Source: Oceanicola sp. (lineage in GTDB: Bacteria; Pseudomonadota; Alphaproteobacteria; Rhodobacterales; Rhodobacteraceae). Taken from it: a stretch of 64,000 nt of DNA. The position numbers were made by a program, and so were the translations under genes. The notes beneath the pieces were generated by a model. That model had not been told where the DNA came from. It did not search any database and worked only from the letters and a program-made list of their open reading frames with translations. The stretch spans positions 62,001 to 126,000 of the forward strand of contig JAKVBK010000002.1 in NCBI GenBank assembly GCA_022447275.1, given 5' to 3'. This document shows positions 52,244-61,163 of the stretch, in pieces (the first letter of the stretch is position 1; every line of letters starts with the position of its first letter).

Positions 52244-53125
52244 TCAGGGGCGCAGTTGCACGGGGGCCGAGGCTTCGGGCAGATGTTGGACGAACGCGAT
52301 GATGCGGGCGGCAACTTCCTCGGGCGCCTCTTCATGGGCAAGATGGCCAAGGCCAGTCAGCGTTTCATGGGTGCCATGGGCCATACGGGCGGCCATCCGC
52401 TCTGACGTGGCGGGGGCCACGGTCCGGTCGGCACTGCCTGCCAGCAGGTGCACAGGGGCGGTGATCTGATCCAACCTGCCGCGCAAGCCCCGCAGCGACC
52501 ATTGGCTCATCATGGCCAGCGTGCCTTCGATGTGATCGGCATTCGACAGGCAACGGGCATAGAGCGCCACCCCTTCTGCATCCAGCGTCGAGCCGGTGCC
52601 CTTGAGCAGGCCGTTTACGTCAGACGTGCGCAACATCCGTGAGATCGCCGACGAGGTCAGCGGATTGATCGCAAGAAACCGTGCCATCATCGGGAACAGC
52701 CATCCCGCAACGCCCGAGAAATCCTCCAGCGCGGTGTTGATCCCAAAAACCGGGGTGCTTCGCGTGATCGACATCTGCAGCGCCAGTGCTCCGCCCGCGG
52801 AATGGCCGATCAAGGCAGTGGGGGTGCAGTCAAGGTGATCCAGCAGCCGCCAGGTGTCTTCGGCCATAAGCGGCAGGGAAGACCGCTGCATTGCCCCGCG
52901 CCGGGTGAAGCCGTGCCCGGGCAAGTCCATGGCCGTGACGCGGAACTGCTCTGCCAGACAGGGCATCAGACCCCGCCAGGAATGGGTGGCCCCGCCGGCG
53001 CCATGCAACAGCACAAGATCGGGGCCATGGCCCATCTGCTGCACGTGCCAAAGATGCGGGCGCACGCGCTCGAATGTGGATCGCTGCGCATGGGGCCATC
53101 CCGCGCTGTCCCGACGCCAGTCCAC
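52244..53125 (-). CDS. bchO: Magnesium chelatase-associated alpha/beta hydrolase BchO
   Basis: 293 residues from a GTG at 53125. Alpha/beta hydrolase features are the oxyanion LLHGAGGATHSWRG, the nucleophile elbow GHSAGGALAL and the late His in GLGHLAHEEAPEEVA. BchO follows bchI-bchD in purple bacteria and is thought to assist Mg chelatase, with the exact reaction unknown. It ends the crtA-bchI-bchD-bchO operon, 9 nt after bchD. Confidence 0.92.
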   Translation of the reverse strand: MDWRRDSAGWPHAQRSTFERVRPHLWHVQQMGHGPDLVLLHGAGGATHSWRGLMPCLAEQFRVTAMDLPGHGFTRRGAMQRSSLPLMAEDTWRLLDHLDCTPTALIGHSAGGALALQMSITRSTPVFGINTALEDFSGVAGWLFPMMARFLAINPLTSSAISRMLRTSDVNGLLKGTGSTLDAEGVALYARCLSNADHIEGTLAMMSQWSLRGLRGRLDQITAPVHLLAGSADRTVAPATSERMAARMAHGTHETLTGLGHLAHEEAPEEVAARIIAFVQHLPEASAPVQLRP

Positions 53126-53134
53126 GGGCCTGTC

Positions 53135-54823
53135 TCAGGCGTCAAGCGCTGCCGACACCGCGGTCGACAGACGCTTGCTGTCTGCTCTGGGCAAAGGAAT
53201 GTAGGGGGCGTCGAGCACTTCTGCCAGTGCCCGCAAGGGGCGTTGCGGGCGGGGGGACATGTCGATGACAAGCCCGGGCATATTGTTGCCGCGCAGCAGG
53301 CGCGCCATGCGGGTGGCATCGGCGCCTGCCGCCTGCCTGTCGGCTTGGCCATCAAGTGCGATATTGGCGCGCCCATCCGTGAGCAGGGCAACTGTCGGCG
53401 TCATGCCCTTACTGCGCGCGCCCAGCCCAACCTCCAGCGCGGCCTGCATGCCCGCGGCCAGCGGGGTGCCGCCCCCGCCGGGCAGGGCTGCGAGGCGGCG
53501 CTTGGTCTGCACAAGGCTGCGGGTGGGGGGCAGCAGCACATCCGCGCCCTCTCCGCGAAACGCGACGAGGGCGACGTGATCGCGCCGTGCATAGGCTTCG
53601 CCCAAGAGCAATTCGACCGCGCCCTTGGCCTCTGCCAACCGTGTCATCGCGGCAGAGCCAGAGGCATCCACGACGAAGATCAGCAAGCGATCCGACATCT
53701 CCTTGTAGCGCTTGATCCGGAAATCGGAGGCGCGCACATGAAGGGATTGCGCGGTCTTGGCGTGTGTGCGCCGCAGGGGTTGCCAGGGGGCGGCGGCGCG
53801 CAGGGTGCCGATCAGATCGAGGCGGTTCGTGCCGTCCAGACGGCCCTGCCGTGCCGGCATCGGGCGCCCGCGCCGATTGCCCTTGCGCTGCTGCCCTGCC
53901 CCCGAACCACCGGCCCGCACCATGCCCGAGCTGCCCACGGCCAGACGGGCCAGCAGATCTGCCGGGAGAACAGCGGCGGCGGCCTCCAGCAGAAGATCCT
54001 GGGGGATCATCATGTCTTGCTCCTGCTCTTGAGCGGGGGCATCGGGCTGCTCGGCGTTTTCGGGCTCTTCTGGGGGCGGTGGCGGGGGAGGCTCTTCCTC
54101 CGCCTCTGGCGTGTCGTCTTCCATCTGGGGCAGGCGCGTGGCCCGCGGCGCCAGCACAAGGGCTGCGGCCACCGTCAGGTCTGCGGCCTCCAGTTCTGCG
54201 CGATCTTCGAGGGCCGCATGGGCCCGGGCGGCCCGCAGGGCCAGCAGAAGGGCGCGGGGGCTTTCAACACCAAGGCTTTCGGCCAACAGGGCAAGATCGG
54301 AGATCGCGCCCGTGGGCACATGCACCGCATCGGTGCGACGCGCCCCGGTCGGGGGCGGATCTGCGGGGCCAATATCGCGCAGGGACAAGTCTTCAAGATC
54401 GACGCTGAAGGCCAGCCTGTCCGCCAGCGCCGGCGGCAGGCCTTCTTCCGGCTCGACACCCTCGTCGAGGGCGATCACGCAGTGGCTTTGTCGATCGAGG
54501 GCCGCACCCAGTCGGGCTGCAAGGTCGCTGCGGCAGCGCTCGGCCATGGGCAGGACAAGGGTGCAGGGCGTTTCCAGCAGGCCAGCGGCGCGCACCGTAC
54601 GCCCCTCTGCCAGGGTGGCAGACAGGTCAACCCCGCCAAAAAGCTGTTCATCGGTAATGGCGGGATGGATGCGCCGTATGGGCCCGGGCAGGGCATTGAT
54701 ATCCGCCTCAAGTGCTGCGCGCACGGGCCCGGTGCGGGCCCGCAGATGCGCGCCGCCCAGCCCGCTGGGATCAACGGCCAGCAGGCGCAGGGCCAGCCGG
54801 GCACGTTGAAGCGGGCCGCTCAC
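53135..54823 (-). CDS. bchD: Magnesium chelatase subunit D (BchD)
   Basis: 562 residues from a GTG overlapping the bchI stop. An N-terminal degenerate AAA+ domain is followed by an acidic proline-rich linker (about 235-275, with a run of seven prolines) and a C-terminal von Willebrand A/integrin-I domain with the MIDAS start VVDASGSAAMTR. It forms the BchI-BchD motor complex acting on BchH. Confidence 0.95.
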   Translation of the reverse strand: MSGPLQRARLALRLLAVDPSGLGGAHLRARTGPVRAALEADINALPGPIRRIHPAITDEQLFGGVDLSATLAEGRTVRAAGLLETPCTLVLPMAERCRSDLAARLGAALDRQSHCVIALDEGVEPEEGLPPALADRLAFSVDLEDLSLRDIGPADPPPTGARRTDAVHVPTGAISDLALLAESLGVESPRALLLALRAARAHAALEDRAELEAADLTVAAALVLAPRATRLPQMEDDTPEAEEEPPPPPPPEEPENAEQPDAPAQEQEQDMMIPQDLLLEAAAAVLPADLLARLAVGSSGMVRAGGSGAGQQRKGNRRGRPMPARQGRLDGTNRLDLIGTLRAAAPWQPLRRTHAKTAQSLHVRASDFRIKRYKEMSDRLLIFVVDASGSAAMTRLAEAKGAVELLLGEAYARRDHVALVAFRGEGADVLLPPTRSLVQTKRRLAALPGGGGTPLAAGMQAALEVGLGARSKGMTPTVALLTDGRANIALDGQADRQAAGADATRMARLLRGNNMPGLVIDMSPRPQRPLRALAEVLDAPYIPLPRADSKRLSTAVSAALDA

Positions 54824-55830
54824 CCCAGAACCTCGGCCACGACACGGCCGACGCGGGCCCCGGTGCCGGCCTCGTCCAGCGGATCGCGCCGCAGGCGGTG
54901 GCGCAGGGCGGATGGGGCGACGGCCTTCACGTGCTGAATCTCGACGGTCTCGAAGCCTTCGAATGCCGCGAGCGCTCGGGCCGCGCGCAGCAAGGTCAGT
55001 TCTCCGCGCAGGCCATCGGACCCAAGCGCGATGCAGAGCTCAGCGCAGGCGCGCAACGTGGCATCCGGGGTTTCCCGGGTCTTGAGCGCGCTGCGGGCGG
55101 CGACGATCTGATCGCGCAGAATGGCATCGGCCTCGGCCCAGGCATCCATGAATCTGGCATGGTCTGTCTCATAGGCATCGCGCCGCCGGATGACTTCGAT
55201 CCGGGTCTCCACGTCGCGCGGGCTGGCAACCTCAACCGAAAGGCCAAACCGATCCAGCAGCTGGGGACGCAACTCGCCTTCTTCGGGATTGCCAGAGCCG
55301 ACAAGCACGAAGCGGGCCGGGTGCCGGATTGAAAGCCCTTCACGCTCCACGACATTCTCGCCCGATTGCGCCACATCCAGCAGCAGATCGACCACGTGAT
55401 CCTCTAGCAGGTTGACCTCGTCGATATAGAGGTAGCCGCGATTGGCACGCGCCAGCAGGCCCGGCTCGAACGCTTTCTCCCCATGGGACAGCGCGCGTTC
55501 GATATCGAGCGCGCCAACGACGCGATCCTCGGTCACCCCAAGGGGCAGGTCGACAACGGGCGTGGGCTTCTCAATCAGGCTTTCATCGGTGATGGTGGCC
55601 CATTCGGGACAGGCCGCGCGGGTTTCGGCATTGACCGGGCAGCCCGCCACGGCGGTGATTTGGGGCAGCAAGCCCGACAGAGCCCGCACGGCGGTGGACT
55701 TGCCCGTGCCGCGATCGCCGAACACGAGCACGCCGCCGATCGTGGGATCGATCGCGGTCAGGATCATGGCCTGTTTCATCTCGTCCTGGCCGACGATGGC
55801 CGAGAAGGGGAAGGGCTGTCTGCTGCTCAT
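54820..55830 (-). CDS. bchI: Magnesium chelatase ATPase subunit I (BchI)
   Basis: 336 residues, AAA+ ATPase. Walker A is GDRGTGKSTAVRAL and Walker B is YLYIDEVNLLEDH, with sensor region FVLVGSGNPEEGELRPQLLDRFGL. It powers Mg insertion with BchD and BchH. The start overlaps crtA as ATGA, so Mg chelatase is co-transcribed with a carotenoid gene. Confidence 0.97.
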   Translation of the reverse strand: MSSRQPFPFSAIVGQDEMKQAMILTAIDPTIGGVLVFGDRGTGKSTAVRALSGLLPQITAVAGCPVNAETRAACPEWATITDESLIEKPTPVVDLPLGVTEDRVVGALDIERALSHGEKAFEPGLLARANRGYLYIDEVNLLEDHVVDLLLDVAQSGENVVEREGLSIRHPARFVLVGSGNPEEGELRPQLLDRFGLSVEVASPRDVETRIEVIRRRDAYETDHARFMDAWAEADAILRDQIVAARSALKTRETPDATLRACAELCIALGSDGLRGELTLLRAARALAAFEGFETVEIQHVKAVAPSALRHRLRRDPLDEAGTGARVGRVVAEVLG

Positions 55831-56537
55831 GCGGCATACTCCAATTGAGCCAGGGGGCTTGCGCCGTCCCAGCGGCCCGTGTCCCCGAGAATCCGGAAAC
55901 GGGCGTATAGTTCTTCGCGAAACCAGGCACCATTGCGCACGGCGCGGATGGCTTCGGCATGGGGGCCGCCGGGGCGCCGGGCAAATTCACTCATGGAATG
56001 CGTGTCCGGCCAAACCGAAAATGTGACCTGCTGCATCCAGGGCACTTCGCCGATCCCGATCTTGAAGGCGACGTTCGGATCAGCGCCGATCACGTCTGAA
56101 ATCGCGGGCACCCGACCCCAGAACCGGTGGGCGATCCGGGGCTTTACCGTGGCCCGCGTGAGGGCCGCAACCGGGCCGGGGCTGGGCTCGGCTGTCTTTT
56201 CAAACGGGGTTTTCCCCGACCAGTTTCCGCGCACGGATGTGGGCGTCAGAAAGATGCTCCAGGTTTCATCTGCGGTCTCGCGCCAGCGCTTAAAAGTAGG
56301 CGCATTTTCAACCTGTTGGCGGGCAGTTTCTTCATCGGGCCACGTGGCAAGAATGGCCCAGACGGCGGTGTTGGGAAGCGGTGTAAATCCCTCACCCACG
56401 CCTGATCCGCAGAGCTTCCAGAAGCCGATGCCGGGGGTGCGGGGCAAGGTCAGGCGCGCGGCCCCCATCTGGCCCAGCACCCAAAGCCGCGCTGTTAGCG
56501 CGTCAAAGCGGTGGAAGCTGAGGCTGACAGCCTGCAT
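55827..56537 (-). CDS. crtA: Spheroidene monooxygenase CrtA
   Basis: 236 residues from the ATG at 56537, which gives the family start MQAVSLSFHRFDALTARLWVLGQM; a TTG 33 nt upstream is less likely. CrtA introduces the 2-keto group, turning spheroidene into spheroidenone in the presence of oxygen. PMQQVTFSVWPD-like and FRILGDTGRWDG sequences support the call. It leads the crtA-bchIDO operon, divergent from crtI. Confidence 0.93.
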   Translation of the reverse strand: MQAVSLSFHRFDALTARLWVLGQMGAARLTLPRTPGIGFWKLCGSGVGEGFTPLPNTAVWAILATWPDEETARQQVENAPTFKRWRETADETWSIFLTPTSVRGNWSGKTPFEKTAEPSPGPVAALTRATVKPRIAHRFWGRVPAISDVIGADPNVAFKIGIGEVPWMQQVTFSVWPDTHSMSEFARRPGGPHAEAIRAVRNGAWFREELYARFRILGDTGRWDGASPLAQLEYAA

Positions 56538-56623
56538 CCTGGCAAACCCTTGTCTTAGACCCGTGGCCAAAGCCTGTCAGGCGCGGCGAACAGCGACGCG
56601 CCCAACGACTCTGATTTCACTCC

Positions 56624-56681
56624 TGTATGTAATGAAAGACTTTCAATGATAGTTGTCAACCAAAGTTGACAGTCCTATGGT
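56624..56681. promoter_or_regulatory. Divergent crtA/crtI control region with PpsR box
   Basis: TGTCAACCAAAGTTGACA (56654-56671) is a TGT-N12-ACA site with 7-bp perfect arms. TTGTCA (56653-56658) and TATGGT (56676-56681), 17 bp apart, form a possible crtI promoter whose start would fall at about 56688. A weaker TGT-N12-ACT match at 56624-56641 lies upstream. Confidence 0.7.
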
Positions 56682-56688
56682 AATTCCC

Positions 56689-58251
56689 ATGACAGATGCG
56701 ACTCCCCTCCGCGGCGCCTCTCGCGCCCCTTCAAAAGCGATTGTGATCGGCGCCGGGCTTGGCGGTTTGGCGGCAGCCATGCGGCTGGGCGCCAAAGGCT
56801 ATAAGGTGACCGTGCTGGATCGGCTGGAGACACCCGGTGGCCGGGGATCGGCCCTGTGGCAGAACGGGCATCGCTTTGATCTGGGCCCGACGATCGTAAC
56901 CGTGCCGCAGGTCTTCAAGGATCTGTGGGCCGCCTGCGGCCGCGACTTTGAGAAGGATGTCGATCTGCGGCCGATGGATCCGTTCTACGAGATCCGCTGG
57001 CCCGATGGCTCCACCTTCGAGATGTCAGGCGACGAAGACCGCGTCCGTGCCGAGATCACCCGCCTGAACCCGGCAGACCTGAAAGGCTATGCCAAGTTCC
57101 TCAAGGATGCGGAAACGCGCTACTGGTTCGGTTTTGAAAATCTGGGCCGGCGTCCGATGAATGAACTGTGGGAACTGATCAAGGTGCTGCCCACCTTTGC
57201 CTGGTTGCGGGCGGACCGTTCGGTGGCGGCCCACGCGGCAAAGCGCTTCAAGGATCCGCGTCTGCAGATGGCCTTCAGCTTCCATCCTCTGTTTATTGGA
57301 GGCGATCCCTTCAAGGTCACCTCGATGTATGCGCTTGTCAGCCATCTCGAGAAGGCATTCGGAGTGCACTACGCCATGGGCGGGGTCGAAGCGATTGCCA
57401 AGGCCATGGTCGACGTCATCCACCAGCAGGGCGGCGAGGTGCTTCAGGGGGTTGAGGTCGATGAGATCCTCCTGCAGGCGAACCGCGCGACGGGCGTGCG
57501 CATGGTCGACGGCCAGATGCTTCCGGCGGAGATCGTCGTCTCGAATGCGGATGCGGGCCACACCTATGACAGGTTGTTGCGCAAGCAGCCGCGCAAGCGC
57601 TGGTCCAGCCGCAGGCTGCAGCGCACGCGCTGGTCCATGAGCTTGTTCGTCTGGTATTTTGGCACCAAGGGCACCCGCGACATGTGGGGCGATGTGGGCC
57701 ATCACACGATCATCAACGGGCCACGCTACGAGGGGCTGGTCCATGATATCTTCATGAAGGGCAGGCTGGCGGAGGATTTCAGCCTCTATCTGCACCGCCC
57801 ATCCGTGACCGATCCCACCTGCGCACCCAGCGGGGACGACACTTTCTACGCGCTTTCGCCGGTGCCCCATCTGGGCCATGACAATGGTGTCGACTGGGAC
57901 AGCGAGGCCGAACCCTACCGGCAGCGCGTGCTGGCCGCGTTGGAACAGCACATGCCCGGCGTGTCGGACAGGATCTCTGCCTCCGAAGTATTTACGCCGA
58001 ACACCTTCCGCGATCGCTATCTCTCGCCCCTTGGGGCGGGCTTCTCGATCGAGCCGCGTATCCTGCAATCGGCCTGGTTCCGTCCGCACAATGTCTCGGA
58101 AGAGGCACAGGGGCTGTATCTCGTCGGGGCCGGCACGCATCCAGGCGCTGGTCTGCCCGGGGTCATCTCATCGGCTGAGGTGCTGGGCAAGCTGGTGCCG
58201 AACCCGGCCGTTGCCTTGGTGCCGGCCACCGAAAGGATGGCAGCAGAATGA
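56689..58251 (+). CDS. crtI: Phytoene desaturase CrtI
   Basis: 520 residues from the ATG at 56689. The N-terminal FAD motif is IVIGAGLGGLAAAMRLGAKG, and the C-terminal motif is LYLVGAGTHPGAGLPGVISS. It converts phytoene to neurosporene in spheroidene producers. Other possible starts are ATG 56677 and TTG 56653; none has a ribosome-binding site, and 56689 matches the likely transcription start (leaderless). The stop overlaps crtB as ATGA. Confidence 0.94.
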   Translation: MTDATPLRGASRAPSKAIVIGAGLGGLAAAMRLGAKGYKVTVLDRLETPGGRGSALWQNGHRFDLGPTIVTVPQVFKDLWAACGRDFEKDVDLRPMDPFYEIRWPDGSTFEMSGDEDRVRAEITRLNPADLKGYAKFLKDAETRYWFGFENLGRRPMNELWELIKVLPTFAWLRADRSVAAHAAKRFKDPRLQMAFSFHPLFIGGDPFKVTSMYALVSHLEKAFGVHYAMGGVEAIAKAMVDVIHQQGGEVLQGVEVDEILLQANRATGVRMVDGQMLPAEIVVSNADAGHTYDRLLRKQPRKRWSSRRLQRTRWSMSLFVWYFGTKGTRDMWGDVGHHTIINGPRYEGLVHDIFMKGRLAEDFSLYLHRPSVTDPTCAPSGDDTFYALSPVPHLGHDNGVDWDSEAEPYRQRVLAALEQHMPGVSDRISASEVFTPNTFRDRYLSPLGAGFSIEPRILQSAWFRPHNVSEEAQGLYLVGAGTHPGAGLPGVISSAEVLGKLVPNPAVALVPATERMAAE

Positions 58252-59360
58252 ACGCACAGTTTAAACGCCCGATCGCAGAGCAAGACACGGTGGTTTTGCA
58301 AGTGCGCAACCGCGATAAGCGCGGCACTGCCCCGATTGACCCCTCGGATATGGCGCATTGCCGCGAAGCGATCCGAACAGGCTCTCTGTCCTTCCATACG
58401 GCTTCGAAAGTGCTGCCTGCACGGGTCCGGGATCCTGCGCTTGCGCTGTATGCGTTCTGCCGTCTTGCCGATGACGCGGTTGACTTGCAGACCGAGAAAG
58501 CCGCCGCAGTGCTGTCTTTGCGGGAACGGTTGGAGCGGGTCTATTCCGGGCGCCCGATGAATGCCCCGGCCGACCGTGCCTTCGCCGTTGTGGTCGAGCA
58601 TTACGACATGCCGCGCGCCCTTCCCGAGGCGCTGCTGGAAGGCCTCGCCTGGGACGCGATCGAGCGGCGCTATGCCAACCTCTCCGAGTTGCGTGCCTAT
58701 TCCGCGCGGGTTGCGTCTGCCGTGGGCGCGATGATGGCGGTTTTGATGGAGGTGCGGGATCCCAATGCGCTTGCCCGCGCCTGCGATCTGGGCGTGGCCA
58801 TGCAGCTGACAAACATTGCGCGGGATGTGGGCGAAGATGCCCGTGCCGAACGCCTCTACCTTCCGACCGAATGGATGGAGGACGCCGGCATCGATCCGAA
58901 GGCCTTTTTCGCCGATCCCGTACCCAGCCGGGCGATCCGGCGCATGGTCCGCAGCCTGCTCGCCGAGGCCCATCGGCTGTATCTGCGCTCGGAGGCGGGG
59001 ATTTCGGCCCTGCCGCGCGATTGCCGTACAGGGATCTACGCTGCCCGCCTGATCTATGCCGGGATCGGCACCGAAATCACCCGTGCTGGCCATGACAGCG
59101 TGACGCAGCGTGCCCATACGGGCAAGTTGGCCAAGCTGGGCTGGTTGACACAGGCCGGTCTGCGCATGGGCGCCTCTACCTTCATGCCGCAAAGCCCGGT
59201 GCTCTATGCCGCGCCGCTGCCCGAGGTTGCCTTCCTCGTGGATGCGGCCGCCGAAGGGCCGGTTGGGGCCACGGGCCGTGCGGCCTCGGCGCTGGATCTG
59301 GTGGCCGCTCTCAAGCGCAAACAGCAAGAACAGCACGCGCGTCAGTTCGCCGCCGAGTAG
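58248..59360 (+). CDS. crtB: Phytoene synthase CrtB
   Basis: 370 residues, a squalene/phytoene synthase head-to-head condensing two geranylgeranyl diphosphates. The first Asp motif lies in YAFCRLADDAVD, the second in QLTNIARDVGEDARAERLYLP. The first ~45 residues are a poorly conserved lead. It is coupled to crtI by a 4-nt overlap. Confidence 0.95.
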   Translation: MNAQFKRPIAEQDTVVLQVRNRDKRGTAPIDPSDMAHCREAIRTGSLSFHTASKVLPARVRDPALALYAFCRLADDAVDLQTEKAAAVLSLRERLERVYSGRPMNAPADRAFAVVVEHYDMPRALPEALLEGLAWDAIERRYANLSELRAYSARVASAVGAMMAVLMEVRDPNALARACDLGVAMQLTNIARDVGEDARAERLYLPTEWMEDAGIDPKAFFADPVPSRAIRRMVRSLLAEAHRLYLRSEAGISALPRDCRTGIYAARLIYAGIGTEITRAGHDSVTQRAHTGKLAKLGWLTQAGLRMGASTFMPQSPVLYAAPLPEVAFLVDAAAEGPVGATGRAASALDLVAALKRKQQEQHARQFAAE

Positions 59361-59414
59361 GGCCGCCTGCGGCTGTTGGCTGGACGGGCGCATCTGCCCG
59401 CCTAGCTTTTTGGC

Positions 59415-59897
59415 ATGGATTGGATCTTGCTCGCTCTTTTCGTGTGGTCGGCCATGGGCGCTGCTGTCACCGGCGCCCTGTTCCCGCCTGACCAGTGGTA
59501 CCGGGACCTGAACAAACCGGCATGGACCCCCCCGGACTGGGTGTTTCCGATCACGTGGACAGTGCTGTACGCCTGCATGGCCCTTGCGGCCACGCGCATT
59601 GCGCCCTTGCAGGGCAGCGCCTATGCCATGGCTTTCTGGGCGGTGCAGATCAGCTTTAACGGGCTCTGGTCACCGGTGTTTTTCGGGTTGAAACGCATTC
59701 GCAGCGCGATGTTCGTAGTGGCGATCCTGTGGCTTTCGGTGCTGGGCGGCGTGCTGACGATGTGGCCGCTTGATCCGATCGCTTCGCTGCTCTTCGTACC
59801 CTATCTGATTTGGGTGACGATCGCGTCTGCGCTTAATGCCTCTGTCTGGATGCGCAATCCCGATGAGGCCGCAGCAGCGTCTCTCGGCCGTCAGTAG
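59415..59897 (+). CDS. tspO: Tryptophan-rich sensory protein TspO (CrtK)
   Basis: 160 residues, five membrane helices, rich in Trp. The signature NKPAWTPPDWVFPITWTVLYACMALAATRI and AFWAVQISFNGLWSPVFFGLKR are typical. TspO is an outer-membrane tetrapyrrole-binding protein that lowers photosystem gene expression under oxygen in Rhodobacter. It follows crtIB by 54 nt and closes the PGC. Confidence 0.95.
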   Translation: MDWILLALFVWSAMGAAVTGALFPPDQWYRDLNKPAWTPPDWVFPITWTVLYACMALAATRIAPLQGSAYAMAFWAVQISFNGLWSPVFFGLKRIRSAMFVVAILWLSVLGGVLTMWPLDPIASLLFVPYLIWVTIASALNASVWMRNPDEAAAASLGRQ

Positions 59898-59991
59898 ACC
59901 TGCCGAACAGCCGGCGCGGCTTCAGGCGCAAAGCCTGCCGCTCGGCATGGAAAGGATGCGTGCACTCAGCGTGTGGGCTGCGCGGGCAGCC

Positions 59992-60585
59992 TCAGTCTTC
60001 GGCTGGGTTCGGGGGGGCCGCAACGGTGCGGATCCCAGACCGGCGGAACCGCTCCAACTCTGCATATTTGTCCAGCGAGAGGGGCTCGTAGGCTTGGTAG
60101 TACACAGTCAGATTGAACAAGCGTTCCAGCAGACGGCCATCATTGCTGCGGCGGTATTCAAGGTCTTCCGCCGCAAGTTGCTCGCGGATACCCGGTGCTA
60201 CGCCGTATCGGCTGGCCGCTGTCACGAGGCCGCCATCCCGGGTGGGCACACCGCCGCTGTCGCGCACGAGCGCGGGGTTGCCCCCCAGCGCGGCGACGGC
60301 GTCTTCCTTCGGGGTTGGGTCTACGCGGTTGCCCTGGCCCGGCTTGGGCAGGGGCAGCGCTGCGAGATCTTCAGGAACTTCGATCGGCTTGTTTGGAACG
60401 AAGCCGAATTCATCCGGGCCTGTTCTGCCCCGGTCAATGTTGATGAGGTCGGGTTCACGATCTCCGCCAAAACCAAGAATGCCGCCAGACCCGCAGGCGG
60501 AGAGACCTGAAATCAGCGCAAGCGCCAAGCCTGTTTTGAAACAAGCTGTGCCAATGGAACGCGTTTTGTGGGTGGCTGAAGCCAT
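59992..60585 (-). CDS. DUF3035 lipoprotein (BamF-type)
   Basis: 197 residues from the ATG at 60585, preceded by a strong GAGGGAGAGGG sequence. A lipoprotein signal ends in LISGLSACGSG, so the mature protein is lipidated at Cys. The family is described as a beta-barrel assembly accessory protein (BamF) in alphaproteobacteria. It lies downstream of lspA on the same strand, fitting an lspA-bamF unit. Confidence 0.82.
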   Translation of the reverse strand: MASATHKTRSIGTACFKTGLALALISGLSACGSGGILGFGGDREPDLINIDRGRTGPDEFGFVPNKPIEVPEDLAALPLPKPGQGNRVDPTPKEDAVAALGGNPALVRDSGGVPTRDGGLVTAASRYGVAPGIREQLAAEDLEYRRSNDGRLLERLFNLTVYYQAYEPLSLDKYAELERFRRSGIRTVAAPPNPAED

Positions 60586-60670
60586 GTCCCTCTCCCTCGT
60601 CATCTTGGCCATGTTCTAACCGGTTCAGCCGCGCACGTCACGGGGGTTTTGTGACCTGTGAAATTCATGG

Positions 60671-61153
60671 TCATGGCTGTGCCTTGTTGGGATCACTGCC
60701 GCCCGTAAACACCGCGAGGCCGATCGCCCCGGCAAAGACCCAGACATCGGCCAGATTGAACACATACGGGTTGCTGATCCCGCAACAGGACATGTTGAGG
60801 AAGTCGATCACTCCGCCTTGCAGCACCCGATCCAGCGCATTGCCAAGGGCCCCGCCGATCAAAAGCCCTGCGCAGGCAAATTCCCGGCCCGTGCGGAAAC
60901 TGCGGGCCGCCCAGATCGCAACGGCCAGTGAGATCAGGACAGCCAGCCCCACAAGGCCCCAGCGCGCCGCCTCGGGAGCGCCTTTGAAGAGGCCGAAATT
61001 GATTCCTGTATTGAGGCTATCGATAAATACGAGAAACGGCGGAAAGATCTCCATCCGTCCGCTGCCTGACAGCCCCAGCCCGTATAGAGCGCCGTATTTT
61101 GACAGCTGGTCTGTCAGGAAAGCAAAAGCCGCGAACAGATACAAAAGGCGCAT
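60671..61153 (-). CDS. lspA: Lipoprotein signal peptidase LspA
   Basis: 160 residues with four membrane helices. The catalytic aspartates lie in GGALGNALDRVLQGGVIDFL and FNLADVWVFAGA; NTGINFGLF is also conserved. It cleaves prolipoproteins, including probably the BamF-type product downstream. It follows purH by 10 nt. Confidence 0.95.
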   Translation of the reverse strand: MRLLYLFAAFAFLTDQLSKYGALYGLGLSGSGRMEIFPPFLVFIDSLNTGINFGLFKGAPEAARWGLVGLAVLISLAVAIWAARSFRTGREFACAGLLIGGALGNALDRVLQGGVIDFLNMSCCGISNPYVFNLADVWVFAGAIGLAVFTGGSDPNKAQP

Positions 61154-61163
61154 GGAGAGGGTC

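Noticed and set aside
52802-54937. Long plus-strand open frame (711 codons) opposite bchO/bchD
   Set aside because: Runs antisense across two well-supported genes and is Gly/Gln/Arg-rich shadow sequence.
56624-56641. Second PpsR box upstream of crtI
   Set aside because: It is TGT-N12-ACT, one base off, and 12 bp rather than 6-8 bp from the good box; not counted.
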